A stretch of 64,000 bases of DNA, from the NCBI GenBank assembly GCA_029959605.1, contig JASCOC010000001.1, forward strand, positions 124,001 through 188,000. Reading direction: 5' to 3'. The notes under the pieces were generated by a model, which did not search any database, was not told where the DNA came from, and was given only the letters and a program-made list of their open reading frames with translations. The translations under genes were made by a program, and so were the position numbers. Source of the DNA: Lysobacteraceae bacterium PS02340 (GTDB lineage: Bacteria; Pseudomonadota; Gammaproteobacteria; Xanthomonadales; Xanthomonadaceae). Positions 54,534-63,189 of this stretch are shown piece by piece; within the stretch, counting starts at the first letter, position 1, and the number at the start of each line of letters is the position of its first letter.

Positions 54534-56459
54534 ATGCTGCCTGAGCTCGGCCAGATCGCGCTGTTGCTGGCGCTGGTCGCCGCGACCCTGCAGACGGTGC
54601 TGCCGCTGCTCGGCGCGCAGCGCGGTCTCGCGCCGTGGATGGCGACCGCGCGTCCCGCGGCCTATGCGCAGTGGGCGCTGACGTTCGTCGCCTGGGCGAT
54701 CCTGACCACCGCCTTCGTGCAACAGGATTTCTCGGTGCGCTACGTGGCCGAGAACTCGAACTCGCTGCTGCCGATGGTCTACCGCTTCACCGCGGTCTGG
54801 GGCGGGCACGAGGGTTCGTTGCTGCTATGGGTGTTCGTGCTCGCGTGCTGGAACGCGGCGGTGGCGTGGTTTTCGCGCTCGTTGCCGGATGTGGTGCTGG
54901 CGCGCGTGCTCGCGATCATGGGCGCGGTGTGCCTGGGCTTTCTCGCGTTCCTGATCTTCACCAGCAACCCGTTCGAACGCATCCTGCCGATGCCGCTCGA
55001 AGGTCGCGATCTGAATCCGCTACTGCAAGATCCGGGGATGATCGTGCACCCGCCGATGCTCTACATCGGCTACTCGGGTTTCATGGTGCCGTTCGCCTTC
55101 GCGATCGCCGCGCTGCTCGACGGCAAGGTCGACGCGCACTGGCTGCGCTGGACGCGGCCGTGGACGAACGTGTCGTGGGCGTTTTTGACGATCGGCATCG
55201 CGCTCGGGTCGTGGTGGGCGTATTACGAACTCGGCTGGGGCGGCTGGTGGTTCTGGGATCCGGTCGAGAACGCGAGCTTCATGCCGTGGCTCGCCGGCGC
55301 GGCGCTGATCCATTCGCAGGCGGTCACCGAAAAACGCGGCAGTTTCCATGGCTGGACGCTGCTGCTGGCGATCGCGACGTTCTCGCTGTCGCTGCTCGGC
55401 GCATTCCTCGTGCGTTCGGGCGTGCTGACCAGCGTGCACAGCTTCGCCGCCGATCCCACGCGCGGTCTCTTCATCCTGGTGTTCCTCGGCCTCGTCGTCG
55501 GCGGTTCGCTGCTGCTGTACGCGCTGCGCGCACCCGATGGCCGCGACGGCAAACCGTTCGCGGCGACCTCGCGCGAAACCCTGCTGCTGGCGAACAATCT
55601 GCTGCTGGTCGCGGCCTGCGCGATGGTGCTGTTGGGCACGCTGTATCCGCTGCTGGCCGATGCATTGAACCTCGGCAAGATTTCGGTCGGCCCGCCCTAC
55701 TTCGGGCTGCTGTTCCTGCTGCTGATGGCGCCGCTGGTGCTGCTGTTGCCGTTCGGTCCGCTCACGCGATGGCAGAACGAGGAGATGTCGAAGCCGCTGC
55801 GCATGCTGCTGCCGTGGGCGGCCCTCGCGCTGATCGCCGCGACGCTCGCGTTCTTCACCGCGCCGCAGGGGCCGTGGAAGGTGGCGATGGGCGTGGCCGG
55901 TGCAGTCTGGGTGGCCGGCGGCACTGCGCGATTCGTATGGACGCGCCTGCGCGCGCCGGGTGGCCGCATAGGCGCGGAGATGACCGGCATGGTGCTCGGG
56001 CATCTGGGCATTTCGGTGTTCCTGATCGGCGCGCTGCTGGTCGAAGGCCTCAACGTGCAGCGCGAAGTCGCGCTGCTGCCGGGGCAGTCGCTGGAGATCG
56101 GCCGCGATGCCTTCGTGCTCGACAGCGTCGCGCATCACGTCGGCCCGAACTACGAATCCGACCGCGGCACTGTGCGCATGTTGCGAGACGACCGGCTGGT
56201 CACCACGCTGCATCCCGAAAAGCGCACCTACGCCAGCGGCGGCCAGGTGATGACCGAAACCGCGATCCGTCCCGGCGTATCGCGGGACGTCTACGTCGCG
56301 CTCGGTGAACCACTCGGCGGCGACGCCTGGGCGTTGCGCGTGCACATCAAGCCCTTCGTGCGCTGGGTCTGGGCGGGCGCGTTCCTGATGGCGCTGGGCG
56401 GCTTCGTCACCGCGGCCGATCGCCGCTTCCGCCGGCCGCGTCGCGAGAAGACCGCATGA
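54534..56459 (+). CDS. ccmF: Cytochrome c-type biogenesis protein CcmF
   Basis: The core of the cytochrome c heme lyase. The 641-residue protein has about 13-15 helices and the WWD domain SWWAYYELGWGGWWFWDPVE at about 225-244, with the nearby PENASF segment. The ATG at 54534 has GGAG six bases upstream, better than a GTG at 54510. Its stop overlaps ccmG (ATGA). Confidence 0.96.
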   Translation: MLPELGQIALLLALVAATLQTVLPLLGAQRGLAPWMATARPAAYAQWALTFVAWAILTTAFVQQDFSVRYVAENSNSLLPMVYRFTAVWGGHEGSLLLWVFVLACWNAAVAWFSRSLPDVVLARVLAIMGAVCLGFLAFLIFTSNPFERILPMPLEGRDLNPLLQDPGMIVHPPMLYIGYSGFMVPFAFAIAALLDGKVDAHWLRWTRPWTNVSWAFLTIGIALGSWWAYYELGWGGWWFWDPVENASFMPWLAGAALIHSQAVTEKRGSFHGWTLLLAIATFSLSLLGAFLVRSGVLTSVHSFAADPTRGLFILVFLGLVVGGSLLLYALRAPDGRDGKPFAATSRETLLLANNLLLVAACAMVLLGTLYPLLADALNLGKISVGPPYFGLLFLLLMAPLVLLLPFGPLTRWQNEEMSKPLRMLLPWAALALIAATLAFFTAPQGPWKVAMGVAGAVWVAGGTARFVWTRLRAPGGRIGAEMTGMVLGHLGISVFLIGALLVEGLNVQREVALLPGQSLEIGRDAFVLDSVAHHVGPNYESDRGTVRMLRDDRLVTTLHPEKRTYASGGQVMTETAIRPGVSRDVYVALGEPLGGDAWALRVHIKPFVRWVWAGAFLMALGGFVTAADRRFRRPRREKTA

Positions 56460-57013
56460 GCGCGCCCCGCGCCTCGCGCGCCCGCTGGCTGCCGTTGGCC
56501 GTCTTCGGCGTGATCCTCGCGCTGCTGGCCGCAGGCGTGTGGCTGAGCCGCAGTCCCGATCGAGACGCCCTGCCCTCGCCCCTGATCGGCAAGCCCGCAC
56601 CGGCGTTCGAGTTGCCGGTCCTCGGCGCGCCCGGGCGCCTGGTCACGCAGGCCGATCTGCGCGGCGCGCCGTATCTGCTCAACGTCTGGGGCAGCTGGTG
56701 CCCGGGTTGCCGCGAGGAACATGCGGTAGTCAGCGCCTTTGCCAAGACCGGCCGCGTGCGCGTGATCGGCTTCAACTGGAAGGACGAGCCCGAAGACGCG
56801 ACGCGCTGGCTCGCGCAGTTCGGCAATCCCTACGCGCTCGTGCTCGCCGACTACGACGGCAAGGCCGCGATCGAATGGGGCATCTACGGCGCGCCGGAAA
56901 CCTTCCTCGTCGATCGCGACGGCACGATCCTGTGGAAGCACGTCGGCCCGATGACCGATGCGACCATCCGTGAGCAATTGATGCCCGTCGTCGAACGGCT
57001 GGTGGCGCCGTGA
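56456..57013 (+). CDS. ccmG: Thiol:disulfide interchange protein CcmG/DsbE
   Basis: A 185-residue membrane-anchored thioredoxin that reduces the CXXCH cysteines of apocytochromes. N-terminal helix at about 12-30; active site W81-C82-P-G-C85 (E. coli has WCPTC); GVYGAPETFLVDRDG-like segment (WGIYGAPETFLVD) near 146-158. Overlaps ccmF and ccmH by four bases each. Confidence 0.96.
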   Translation: MSAPRASRARWLPLAVFGVILALLAAGVWLSRSPDRDALPSPLIGKPAPAFELPVLGAPGRLVTQADLRGAPYLLNVWGSWCPGCREEHAVVSAFAKTGRVRVIGFNWKDEPEDATRWLAQFGNPYALVLADYDGKAAIEWGIYGAPETFLVDRDGTILWKHVGPMTDATIREQLMPVVERLVAP

Positions 57014-57453
57014 TCCGCGCCGCGCTGCTCGCATTGCTGTTGTGCCTGACGTGGCCGCAAGCCGCACGTGCGCAGGTCGCCGTGGATGCCGCGCCGCTGC
57101 GCTTCGAGGACACGGCCGAAGAGCGCCGCTTCCACAGCCTCGTCGCCGAACTGCGCTGCGTGATGTGCCAGAACCAGTCGCTGGCCGATTCCAACGCGCA
57201 GATCGCCCACGACCTGCGCCGCGAAGTGCTGACGCTGATGCGCGAAGGACTGGACGATCCGGCGATCAAGGCGCATCTGGTCGCGCGCTATGGTGAGTTC
57301 GTGCTGTATCGCCCGCAGGTCGGCCCGTCGACGTGGCTGCTGTGGTTCGGCCCGCTGCTGTTGCTCGGCGCCGGCGGCGTGGTGATCTGGCGCGTCGTCG
57401 CCTCTCGCCGACAGGCCGCGCCGCTGCCGCCCGACGACACGGAGACCTGGTGA
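57010..57453 (+). CDS. ccmH: Cytochrome c-type biogenesis protein CcmH
   Basis: A 147-residue apocytochrome thiol oxidoreductase. GTG start overlapping the ccmG TGA. Signal helix 1-21, then the motif LRC50-VM-C53-QNQS, then a membrane helix at about 106-126. It is the short form; the TPR part found at the CcmH C-terminus in E. coli is the separate next gene ccmI. Confidence 0.95.
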   Translation: MIRAALLALLLCLTWPQAARAQVAVDAAPLRFEDTAEERRFHSLVAELRCVMCQNQSLADSNAQIAHDLRREVLTLMREGLDDPAIKAHLVARYGEFVLYRPQVGPSTWLLWFGPLLLLGAGGVVIWRVVASRRQAAPLPPDDTETW

Positions 57454-58466
57454 TGCTGCTGTTCGTCGTGCTCGCGATCGTGCTGACGCTGGCGACCGTC
57501 GTCGCCCTGACCTGGGGGATGCGCCGTGGCGCGTCGCGGGTCGCGATCGCGGTGATCCTGCTGGTGCCGGTGCTCGTGGCCGGCATGTACATGCTGGTCG
57601 GCACGCCGCAGGCGCTCGATCCCGCCGAGCTCGCCGCGCCCGATTCGCTGGACGATGCGATCGCGCGCCTGGAAGCCGATCTGCAGCGCGATCCACGACA
57701 ACCCGAAGGCTGGCTGCTGCTGGGCCGCGCCTACGCGGGACTGGACCGGCACACCGACGCGCGCGATGCGATCGCACGCGCGGCGAAGCTGCTGCCCGAG
57801 GACGACGCGGTGCAGGTCGAAGCCGCGCAGGCCAGCGCGCGCGCAGCGCCCGACCGGCGCTTCGATGCGGCGGCGGTACGGACATTGCGCGATGTGCTCG
57901 CGCGCAATCCCGACCATCAGCACGCACGCTGGTATCTGGGCATCGCGCAGCGTCAGGCCGGCGACGATGCCGGCGCAGTCGCGACGTGGACGCCCTTGCT
58001 GCCGCTGCTCGATGGTGGCGCTGCCGACGCGCTGCGTACTCAGATCGCCGTCGCGCGGAGCGCCGCCGGCATGCCTGCGGACGACGCATCGGCGACCACC
58101 GAAGCCCCTGCGCCCGGCGCACATGCGCTGCGCGTGCACGTCCGACTCGATCCCGCCGGCGCCACGCTACCCGGCGACGCAACGATATTCGTCATCGCAC
58201 GCCAGCCCGGCGGTCCGCCGATGCCGGTCGCGGTGCAGCGCCATCCAGTCTCGGCGTTGCCGCTGGACATCGTGCTCGGCGACGGCGACAGTCCGATGCC
58301 GACCCAGCCGCTGTCGGCGCTCGATTCGGTGGAGCTCGTCGCGCGCATCTCGCGCAGTGGTGACGCATCGCGCAGCGACGGCGACCTCGAATCCGCACCG
58401 GTACGGGTGACGTTGCCGGCGCGCGATCCGGTCGAACTCGTCGTACCCGCCGCCGCGACGCCCTGA
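57453..58466 (+). CDS. ccmI: Cytochrome c biogenesis TPR protein CcmI
   Basis: A 337-residue protein with two N-terminal helices (about 1-20 and 33-52), a TPR region (about 65-190) that chaperones apocytochrome c, and a C-terminal beta-rich domain (about 215-335). Start is ATG 57453 in TGATG overlap with ccmH, with GGAG upstream. It closes the ccmABCDEFGHI operon. No terminator is seen in the 34 bases before metX. Confidence 0.92.
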   Translation: MLLFVVLAIVLTLATVVALTWGMRRGASRVAIAVILLVPVLVAGMYMLVGTPQALDPAELAAPDSLDDAIARLEADLQRDPRQPEGWLLLGRAYAGLDRHTDARDAIARAAKLLPEDDAVQVEAAQASARAAPDRRFDAAAVRTLRDVLARNPDHQHARWYLGIAQRQAGDDAGAVATWTPLLPLLDGGAADALRTQIAVARSAAGMPADDASATTEAPAPGAHALRVHVRLDPAGATLPGDATIFVIARQPGGPPMPVAVQRHPVSALPLDIVLGDGDSPMPTQPLSALDSVELVARISRSGDASRSDGDLESAPVRVTLPARDPVELVVPAAATP

Positions 58467-58488
58467 CCGTCGCCGCACACCAAGTCGC

Positions 58489-58494
58489 TACACT
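58489..58494 (+). promoter_or_regulatory. -10-like box directly before metX
   Basis: TACACT six bases from the metX ATG with no ribosome binding site, suggesting a leaderless start in addition to possible read-through from ccm. Confidence 0.4.
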
Positions 58495-58500
58495 GGCGCG

Positions 58501-59643
58501 ATGACCGAATTCATCCCGCCGGGCAGCCGCTTCATCGATCTGCCCTCGCCGTTCCCGATGAAGCGCGGCGGCGCGCTCCGCGGCGCCCGCATGGCCTACG
58601 AGACCTGGGGCACGCTCGACGCCGAATGCGGCAACGCGATCCTGATCGTCACCGGCCTGTCGCCCGACGCGCACGCTGCCAGCCACGCCGACGACACCAC
58701 GCCCGGCTGGTGGGAGCCGATGCTCGGCCCCGGCAAGCCGATCGATACCGACCGCTGGTTCGTGATCTGCGTGAACTCGCTCGGCAGCTGCAAGGGCTCC
58801 ACCGGCCCGGCATCGAACAATCCCGACACCGGCGCGCCGTACCGGCTCGCGTTTCCGGAACTGTCGGTCGAAGACGGCGCCGACGCCGCTGCGCACGTCG
58901 TCGCCGCGCTCGGCATCGAGCGCCTGGCCTGCGTGATCGGCAATTCGATGGGCGGCATGACCGCGCTCGCATTGCTCGCGCGCTTCCCGGGACTCGCGCG
59001 CACGCACATCAACATCTGCGGCGCGGCGCGTGCGTTGCCGTTCTCGATCGCGATCCGCTCGCTGCAGCGCGAGGCGATCCGCCTCGATCCGATGTGGCAG
59101 AACGGCGCCTACACCGACAGCGCCTATCCAGAGAGCGGCATGCGCATGGCGCGCAAGCTCGGCGTGATCACCTATCGCTCGGCGCTGGAATGGGACGGCC
59201 GCTTCGGCCGCGTGCGGCTGGAATCCGACCGCCGCGACGACGACGAGCCGTTCGGCCTCGAATTCGAAGTCGAGAGCTATCTCGAAGGCCATGCGCGCCG
59301 GTTCGTGCGCCGCTTCGATCCCAACTGCTATCTCTACCTCAGCCGCTCGATGGACTGGTTCGACATCGGCGAAAGCTGCGGCGGCAGCACCGACGACGGC
59401 CTGGCGACACTGCGTGTCGAACGTGCGCTCGCGATCGGCGTGCACACCGACATCCTGTTCCCGCTGCAGCAGCAACAGCAGATCGCCGACGGCCTGCGCG
59501 CCGGCGGTATCGACGCGACCTTCCTGCCGCTCGAATCGCCGCAGGGGCACGACGCGTTTCTCGTCGACATCGCGCGCTTCGGACCGGCGGTCGCGGATTT
59601 TCTTGCTGCGCTGCCGCCTGCACGTGCGCAGGTCGCGGGCTAG
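58501..59643 (+). CDS. metX: MetX-family O-succinyltransferase (serine or homoserine)
   Basis: A 380-residue alpha/beta-hydrolase acyltransferase. The nucleophile is S149 in GNSMGGM; Asp lies in HTDILFP and His in PQGHDAF near 354. VNSLGSCKGSTGPAS replaces the more usual LGGCQGTTGP of homoserine acetyltransferases. Family members with this form in Xanthomonas, Lysobacter and Stenotrophomonas have been shown or assigned as serine O-succinyltransferases feeding cysteine synthesis; otherwise it would be a homoserine O-acyltransferase for methionine. The neighbouring cysteine dioxygenase fits a cysteine role. Sequence alone does not settle the acceptor. Confidence 0.85.
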   Translation: MTEFIPPGSRFIDLPSPFPMKRGGALRGARMAYETWGTLDAECGNAILIVTGLSPDAHAASHADDTTPGWWEPMLGPGKPIDTDRWFVICVNSLGSCKGSTGPASNNPDTGAPYRLAFPELSVEDGADAAAHVVAALGIERLACVIGNSMGGMTALALLARFPGLARTHINICGAARALPFSIAIRSLQREAIRLDPMWQNGAYTDSAYPESGMRMARKLGVITYRSALEWDGRFGRVRLESDRRDDDEPFGLEFEVESYLEGHARRFVRRFDPNCYLYLSRSMDWFDIGESCGGSTDDGLATLRVERALAIGVHTDILFPLQQQQQIADGLRAGGIDATFLPLESPQGHDAFLVDIARFGPAVADFLAALPPARAQVAG

Positions 59644-59646
59644 ACT
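59641..59646 (+). promoter_or_regulatory. -10-like box directly before the cysteine dioxygenase gene
   Basis: TAGACT, which includes the metX stop codon, lies six bases before the ATG at 59653. Same spacing as at metX and the NRDE gene. Confidence 0.4.
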
Positions 59647-59652
59647 GCAGCG

Positions 59653-60258
59653 ATGCGTTTCGAGTCCACCGCCACCGACATCCCCGACATCGCCTTCCAG
59701 GGCCGCGACCGGATGATCGCGGCGATCGATGCGGCCATCGCGGCCGGCGACCACCACGCCGTCACCAGCGCGCTGCGCGGCGCCATGTGCGCGCTGATCC
59801 GCGATCCCGCGGTCGAACTGCCGGCCTGCACGCAGTTGCCGGTCGACGGCCACTACGCGCGTCGCGAGCTGTATCGCAGTCCTGCGCACGGCTACAGCAT
59901 CGTCGCGATGACCTGGGCGCCCGGCCAGGGCACGCCGATTCACGACCACGACGGCCTGTGGTGCGTGGAAGGCATCTGGCGCGGCACGCTGGAAATTGCC
60001 CAGTACGAACTGCTCGAATCCGACGGCGAGCGATTCCGTTTCCGCGCGGCCTCGGGCATGCAGGCCGGCGTCGGCAGCGCCGGCAGCCTGATTCCGCCGC
60101 ACGAGTACCACACGATCCGCAACGCCAGTACCGAAGCCATCGCGGTGTCGTTGCACGTCTACCAGGCGCCGATCGAACACTGCGCGCGATTCCGTCCCGA
60201 AGCCGACGACTGGTATCTGCGCTACGACGCCTCGCTGGCCGTCGACACCGTCGACTGA
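59653..60258 (+). CDS. Cysteine dioxygenase-family cupin protein
   Basis: A 201-residue cupin. Iron ligands by pattern are H97 and H99 in PIHDHDG and H153 in PPHEYHTI. Cysteine dioxygenases oxidise cysteine to cysteine sulfinate; related thiol dioxygenases use 3-mercaptopropionate. It follows the MetX-like acyltransferase by nine bases, pairing cysteine synthesis with cysteine breakdown. Substrate not determined. Confidence 0.87.
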   Translation: MRFESTATDIPDIAFQGRDRMIAAIDAAIAAGDHHAVTSALRGAMCALIRDPAVELPACTQLPVDGHYARRELYRSPAHGYSIVAMTWAPGQGTPIHDHDGLWCVEGIWRGTLEIAQYELLESDGERFRFRAASGMQAGVGSAGSLIPPHEYHTIRNASTEAIAVSLHVYQAPIEHCARFRPEADDWYLRYDASLAVDTVD

Positions 60259-60361
60259 TCGACGGCTGCAACGTCGCCCTTCGAAGGTGAACAGGGGGGC
60301 GCATCCCGCGACCCCAGCCGCTACAGTGGACCGGCTCCCCCGCCGCTCTCCGTCGAGGCCG

Positions 60362-62215
60362 ATGACCCGATCGCTGCTGACCGCCTCCTTGGCGATGTTG
60401 CTTGCCGCCTGCGGCCAGTCCCCCACCGTGCCCGATGCCGATGGCCGCGCTGTCGATGCGCTGGTCGACGCGCAGTTCGATGCGTTCCTCGCCAACGATC
60501 CCGAAGCGATGACCGTGCTCGGCATCGACAGTCCGGATTCGCGCATTGCCGCCGGCCGTCTGACCGACGCGTCGCTGGTACATCGCGCCGAGCTGCGCGA
60601 CACGCTGGCTGCCAATCTCGCCGCGCTCGACGACATCGACGACGACGCGTTCGCGCCGCAGCAGCAGCGCACGCTGGAAATGGCGCGCTGGTTCTATCGC
60701 AGCCAGGCCGATCTGCTCGGCTTCGACTGGTCGCCCGCGTGGTTGCCGCTGGGCACGAATCTCTACGCCGTCGACCAGCTGTCGAGCATTCCGATGTCGC
60801 TGCCGGGCTTCTTCGAGAGCGCGCAGCCGGTGACCGGCGCGGCCGAGGCGCGCAACTACGTCGCGCGACTGCATGCGGTGGCGACCAAGCTCGACCAGGT
60901 ACGCGACAATCTCGACCTGCAGGCAAGCCACGGCGTGGTGCCGCCGCGTATCGCGCTCGAAGGCGCGGCCCTGCAGATTCGCGATCTGGTGCGCGTCGGC
61001 GTCGACAGCAGCCCCTTCGTGCAGGCCTTCGCCCGCAAGCTCGACGGCGCACAGGGCATCGACGCCGCACTGCGCGAGGAGCTGTTGCGCGATGCGCGCA
61101 CGGCGATCGAGGAGGCGACGCTGCCGGCCTACGCGCGCCTGCTCGCGCGCATCGAAGCCGCCATCGCCACGCAAAATGCCGACGACGGCGTCTGGGCCCT
61201 GCCCGACGGCGATGATTACTACGCGGCCGCGTTGCGCTGGAACACCGGCGTCGGCATCGACGCGACGCAGTTGCATGCGCTCGGCCACGACGAAGTCAGC
61301 CGCATCCGCGGCGAGATGGCGGCGATCGTGCGCGATCGCCTGCCGCTGGCCGAGGTCGAGGCGCCGCCCGCCGCGGACAGCGTCGACCCTGCGGCCGACG
61401 CCGTGGTCGCGAGCGTCTCCGACGCCGACCGCGAGGCCTTGCGCGCATCGGTGCAGGCGCGCCTGGATGCGATCGAGGACGCGCTGCCCGGTTACTTCAG
61501 CGCGCTGCCGACGCAACCGCTCGAAGTCCAGCTGGCGCCGGCCGATGCGACCGGCAACGCCGCGGTCTACTACGTGCCGCCCGGCGGCGATGTGCGGCCC
61601 GGCGCCCTGGTGCTCGATGTCGCGCAGGTGCGCGCCCTGCCCGAAGGCGGGCTGCCGACGCTGGTCTATCACAACGGACTGCCCGGCCATCATCTGCAGG
61701 TCGGCCTCGCCCAGGCGCAGGTCGCATTGCCGCGGCTGCGGCGCAGTCTGGCGCCGACCGCGTTCACCGAAGGCTGGGCGATGTATGCCGAGCGTCTCGC
61801 GGTCGAGATGGGTGTCTACGACGACGATCCGCAGGGCGATCTCGGCCGCCTGCGCGCGGAACTGGCGCACGCCGCGCGACTGGTCGTCGATACCGGCCTG
61901 CATTCCGAACGCTGGACGCTCGCGCAGGCACAGACCTATCTGCGCGACGTCGCCGGGATGAGCGAGGCGCAGGCGCGCAGCGAGGCCCAGCGCCAGCTGG
62001 TGCGTCCGGGTCGCGCGTGCGCGCATACGGTCGGCCTGCACACGCTGCTCGCGCTGCGCGGACATGCGCGGCAGTCGCTGAAGAAGCGCTTCGACCTGCG
62101 CGCCTTTCACGGCGTGCTGCTGGAGAACGGCGCGTTGCCGCTGGACGTGGTGTCGCGCGCGGTCGATGCGTGGATCGCCGCCTCGAAGATCGAGGACGAG
62201 GGCGGCGCCGGCTGA
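60362..62215 (+). CDS. DUF885 lipoprotein with altered metal motif
   Basis: A 617-residue exported protein. The signal peptide has a lipobox LAAC (about residue 17), so it is membrane-anchored. DUF885 proteins are mostly helical and look like gluzincin-type metallopeptidases with HExxPGHHLQ and a downstream F-x-EGWA-x-Y-x-E motif. Here the first reads H437-N-G-L-P-G-H-H, with Asn where Glu is expected, while FTEGWAMYAERL near 466 is intact. Activity is therefore doubtful or different. The ATG at 60362 is chosen; the frame starts at 60287 without homology. Confidence 0.85.
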   Translation: MTRSLLTASLAMLLAACGQSPTVPDADGRAVDALVDAQFDAFLANDPEAMTVLGIDSPDSRIAAGRLTDASLVHRAELRDTLAANLAALDDIDDDAFAPQQQRTLEMARWFYRSQADLLGFDWSPAWLPLGTNLYAVDQLSSIPMSLPGFFESAQPVTGAAEARNYVARLHAVATKLDQVRDNLDLQASHGVVPPRIALEGAALQIRDLVRVGVDSSPFVQAFARKLDGAQGIDAALREELLRDARTAIEEATLPAYARLLARIEAAIATQNADDGVWALPDGDDYYAAALRWNTGVGIDATQLHALGHDEVSRIRGEMAAIVRDRLPLAEVEAPPAADSVDPAADAVVASVSDADREALRASVQARLDAIEDALPGYFSALPTQPLEVQLAPADATGNAAVYYVPPGGDVRPGALVLDVAQVRALPEGGLPTLVYHNGLPGHHLQVGLAQAQVALPRLRRSLAPTAFTEGWAMYAERLAVEMGVYDDDPQGDLGRLRAELAHAARLVVDTGLHSERWTLAQAQTYLRDVAGMSEAQARSEAQRQLVRPGRACAHTVGLHTLLALRGHARQSLKKRFDLRAFHGVLLENGALPLDVVSRAVDAWIAASKIEDEGGAG

Positions 62216-62236
62216 GCCGGCGCCCCGGCGCCGAGG

Positions 62237-62698
62237 TCAGTCGGACAGCAGTTGCCTGACTTCGACCCGCAGCGTGCGGCCACCTTCGATCAGCCAGGCA
62301 CGGCCGTCGACCACGATGCCGTCGCCGATGTGCGCTTTTTCCACCAGACCGTCCTCGACCGCGCCACCAGAGGCTGCATCGAAGCGGACCTGTTCGGGCA
62401 TGCGCGACACCGGCTGCGTCACGTCGGGACGCAAGGCATCCGGCCGGCCTTCGACGTTGGACACCATGTAGCCGTTGGGACACGGCGCGCGCACGCAGCG
62501 GATGTTGCTCAGGTGCACGCGGAACACGCCTTCGGCGAGGCGCACCTCGCCGTTGGGCTGCGCCGGCACGGTGCGACTGCCCGCCGGCAGCACGATTTCG
62601 CGTTCGGCCACCGGCTCGGCGTCGACGATGCGCTGGGCCGGCTGGCTGGCGCAGGCAGCGGCGGTCAACGGCAGCAGCACCGCGAACAGGATCCGCAT
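62237..62698 (-). CDS. Small lipoprotein of unknown function
   Basis: A 153-residue product starting MRILFAVLLPLTAAAC16, a clear lipoprotein signal. The mature part has a Cys pair in IRCVRAPCPNGYMV near 67-80 and a beta-rich C-terminal half. No known domain is recognised. Convergent with the DUF885 gene, 21 bases away. An earlier in-frame ATG (62779) would place 27 extra residues before the signal, which is unlikely. Confidence 0.75.
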   Translation of the reverse strand: MRILFAVLLPLTAAACASQPAQRIVDAEPVAEREIVLPAGSRTVPAQPNGEVRLAEGVFRVHLSNIRCVRAPCPNGYMVSNVEGRPDALRPDVTQPVSRMPEQVRFDAASGGAVEDGLVEKAHIGDGIVVDGRAWLIEGGRTLRVEVRQLLSD

Positions 62699-62860
62699 AC
62701 GGCGCGCGCGCGCCGCCGACAGGCGCGTTCGCGCAGACATCCAGGCCGCCATCCCGTGCGGCTTGATTCGATCGTGCATGTGGCCTCCCGGGCTCCCGGC
62801 CCTGCGCCGGCTTGCGCATGATGCCGCCCCACATGTTTGAAGAACGCAAAGACGCCGGGA

Positions 62861-62889
62861 TTCAGGCCGCCTCGCGCTTCCGCTATACT
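62861..62889 (+). promoter_or_regulatory. Predicted tRNA-Leu promoter
   Basis: TATACT at 62884-62889, 12 bases before the tRNA, with a weak -35 TTCAGG at 62861-62866 (spacer 17). The 80 bases upstream of it contain no gene. Confidence 0.5.
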
Positions 62890-62900
62890 CCCGCGTCCGT

Positions 62901-62986
62901 GCCGGAGTGGCGGAATGGTAGACGCAGCGGACTCAAAATCCGCCGCCCTTAAAAGCGTGCGGGTTCGAGTCCCGCCTCCGGTACCA
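62901..62986 (+). tRNA. tRNA-Leu (anticodon CAA)
   Basis: An 86-base gene including the encoded CCA. It folds as a class II tRNA: acceptor GCCGGAG/CTCCGGT (with a G-U first pair), D-arm GCGGAATGGTAGACGC, anticodon stem GCGGA/TCCGC with loop CTCAAAA (anticodon CAA), a long variable arm, and T-arm GCGGGTTCGAGTCCCGC. Confidence 0.97.
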
Positions 62987-62991
62987 GTCGA

Positions 62992-63057
<66 letters not shown>

Positions 63058-63177
63058 TGCGCGCCCCGCCGCCGGTACCCGCCCCCGCCCCGCCCAGGGG
63101 GGCCGTTGCCGTTTGGGCCGTCGCGAACGTCGTCGTATGCCGCATCGAGTCCCGCATCGCGCAGCCGGATGCTCGGC

Positions 63178-63183
63178 TAGCAT
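63178..63183 (+). promoter_or_regulatory. -10-like box directly before the NRDE gene
   Basis: TAGCAT with six bases to the ATG at 63190 and no ribosome binding site. Confidence 0.35.
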
Positions 63184-63189
63184 GCGGGC

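Noticed and set aside
58467..58500. A SAM-type riboswitch before metX
   Set aside because: Only 34 bases separate it from ccmI, too short for any such element.
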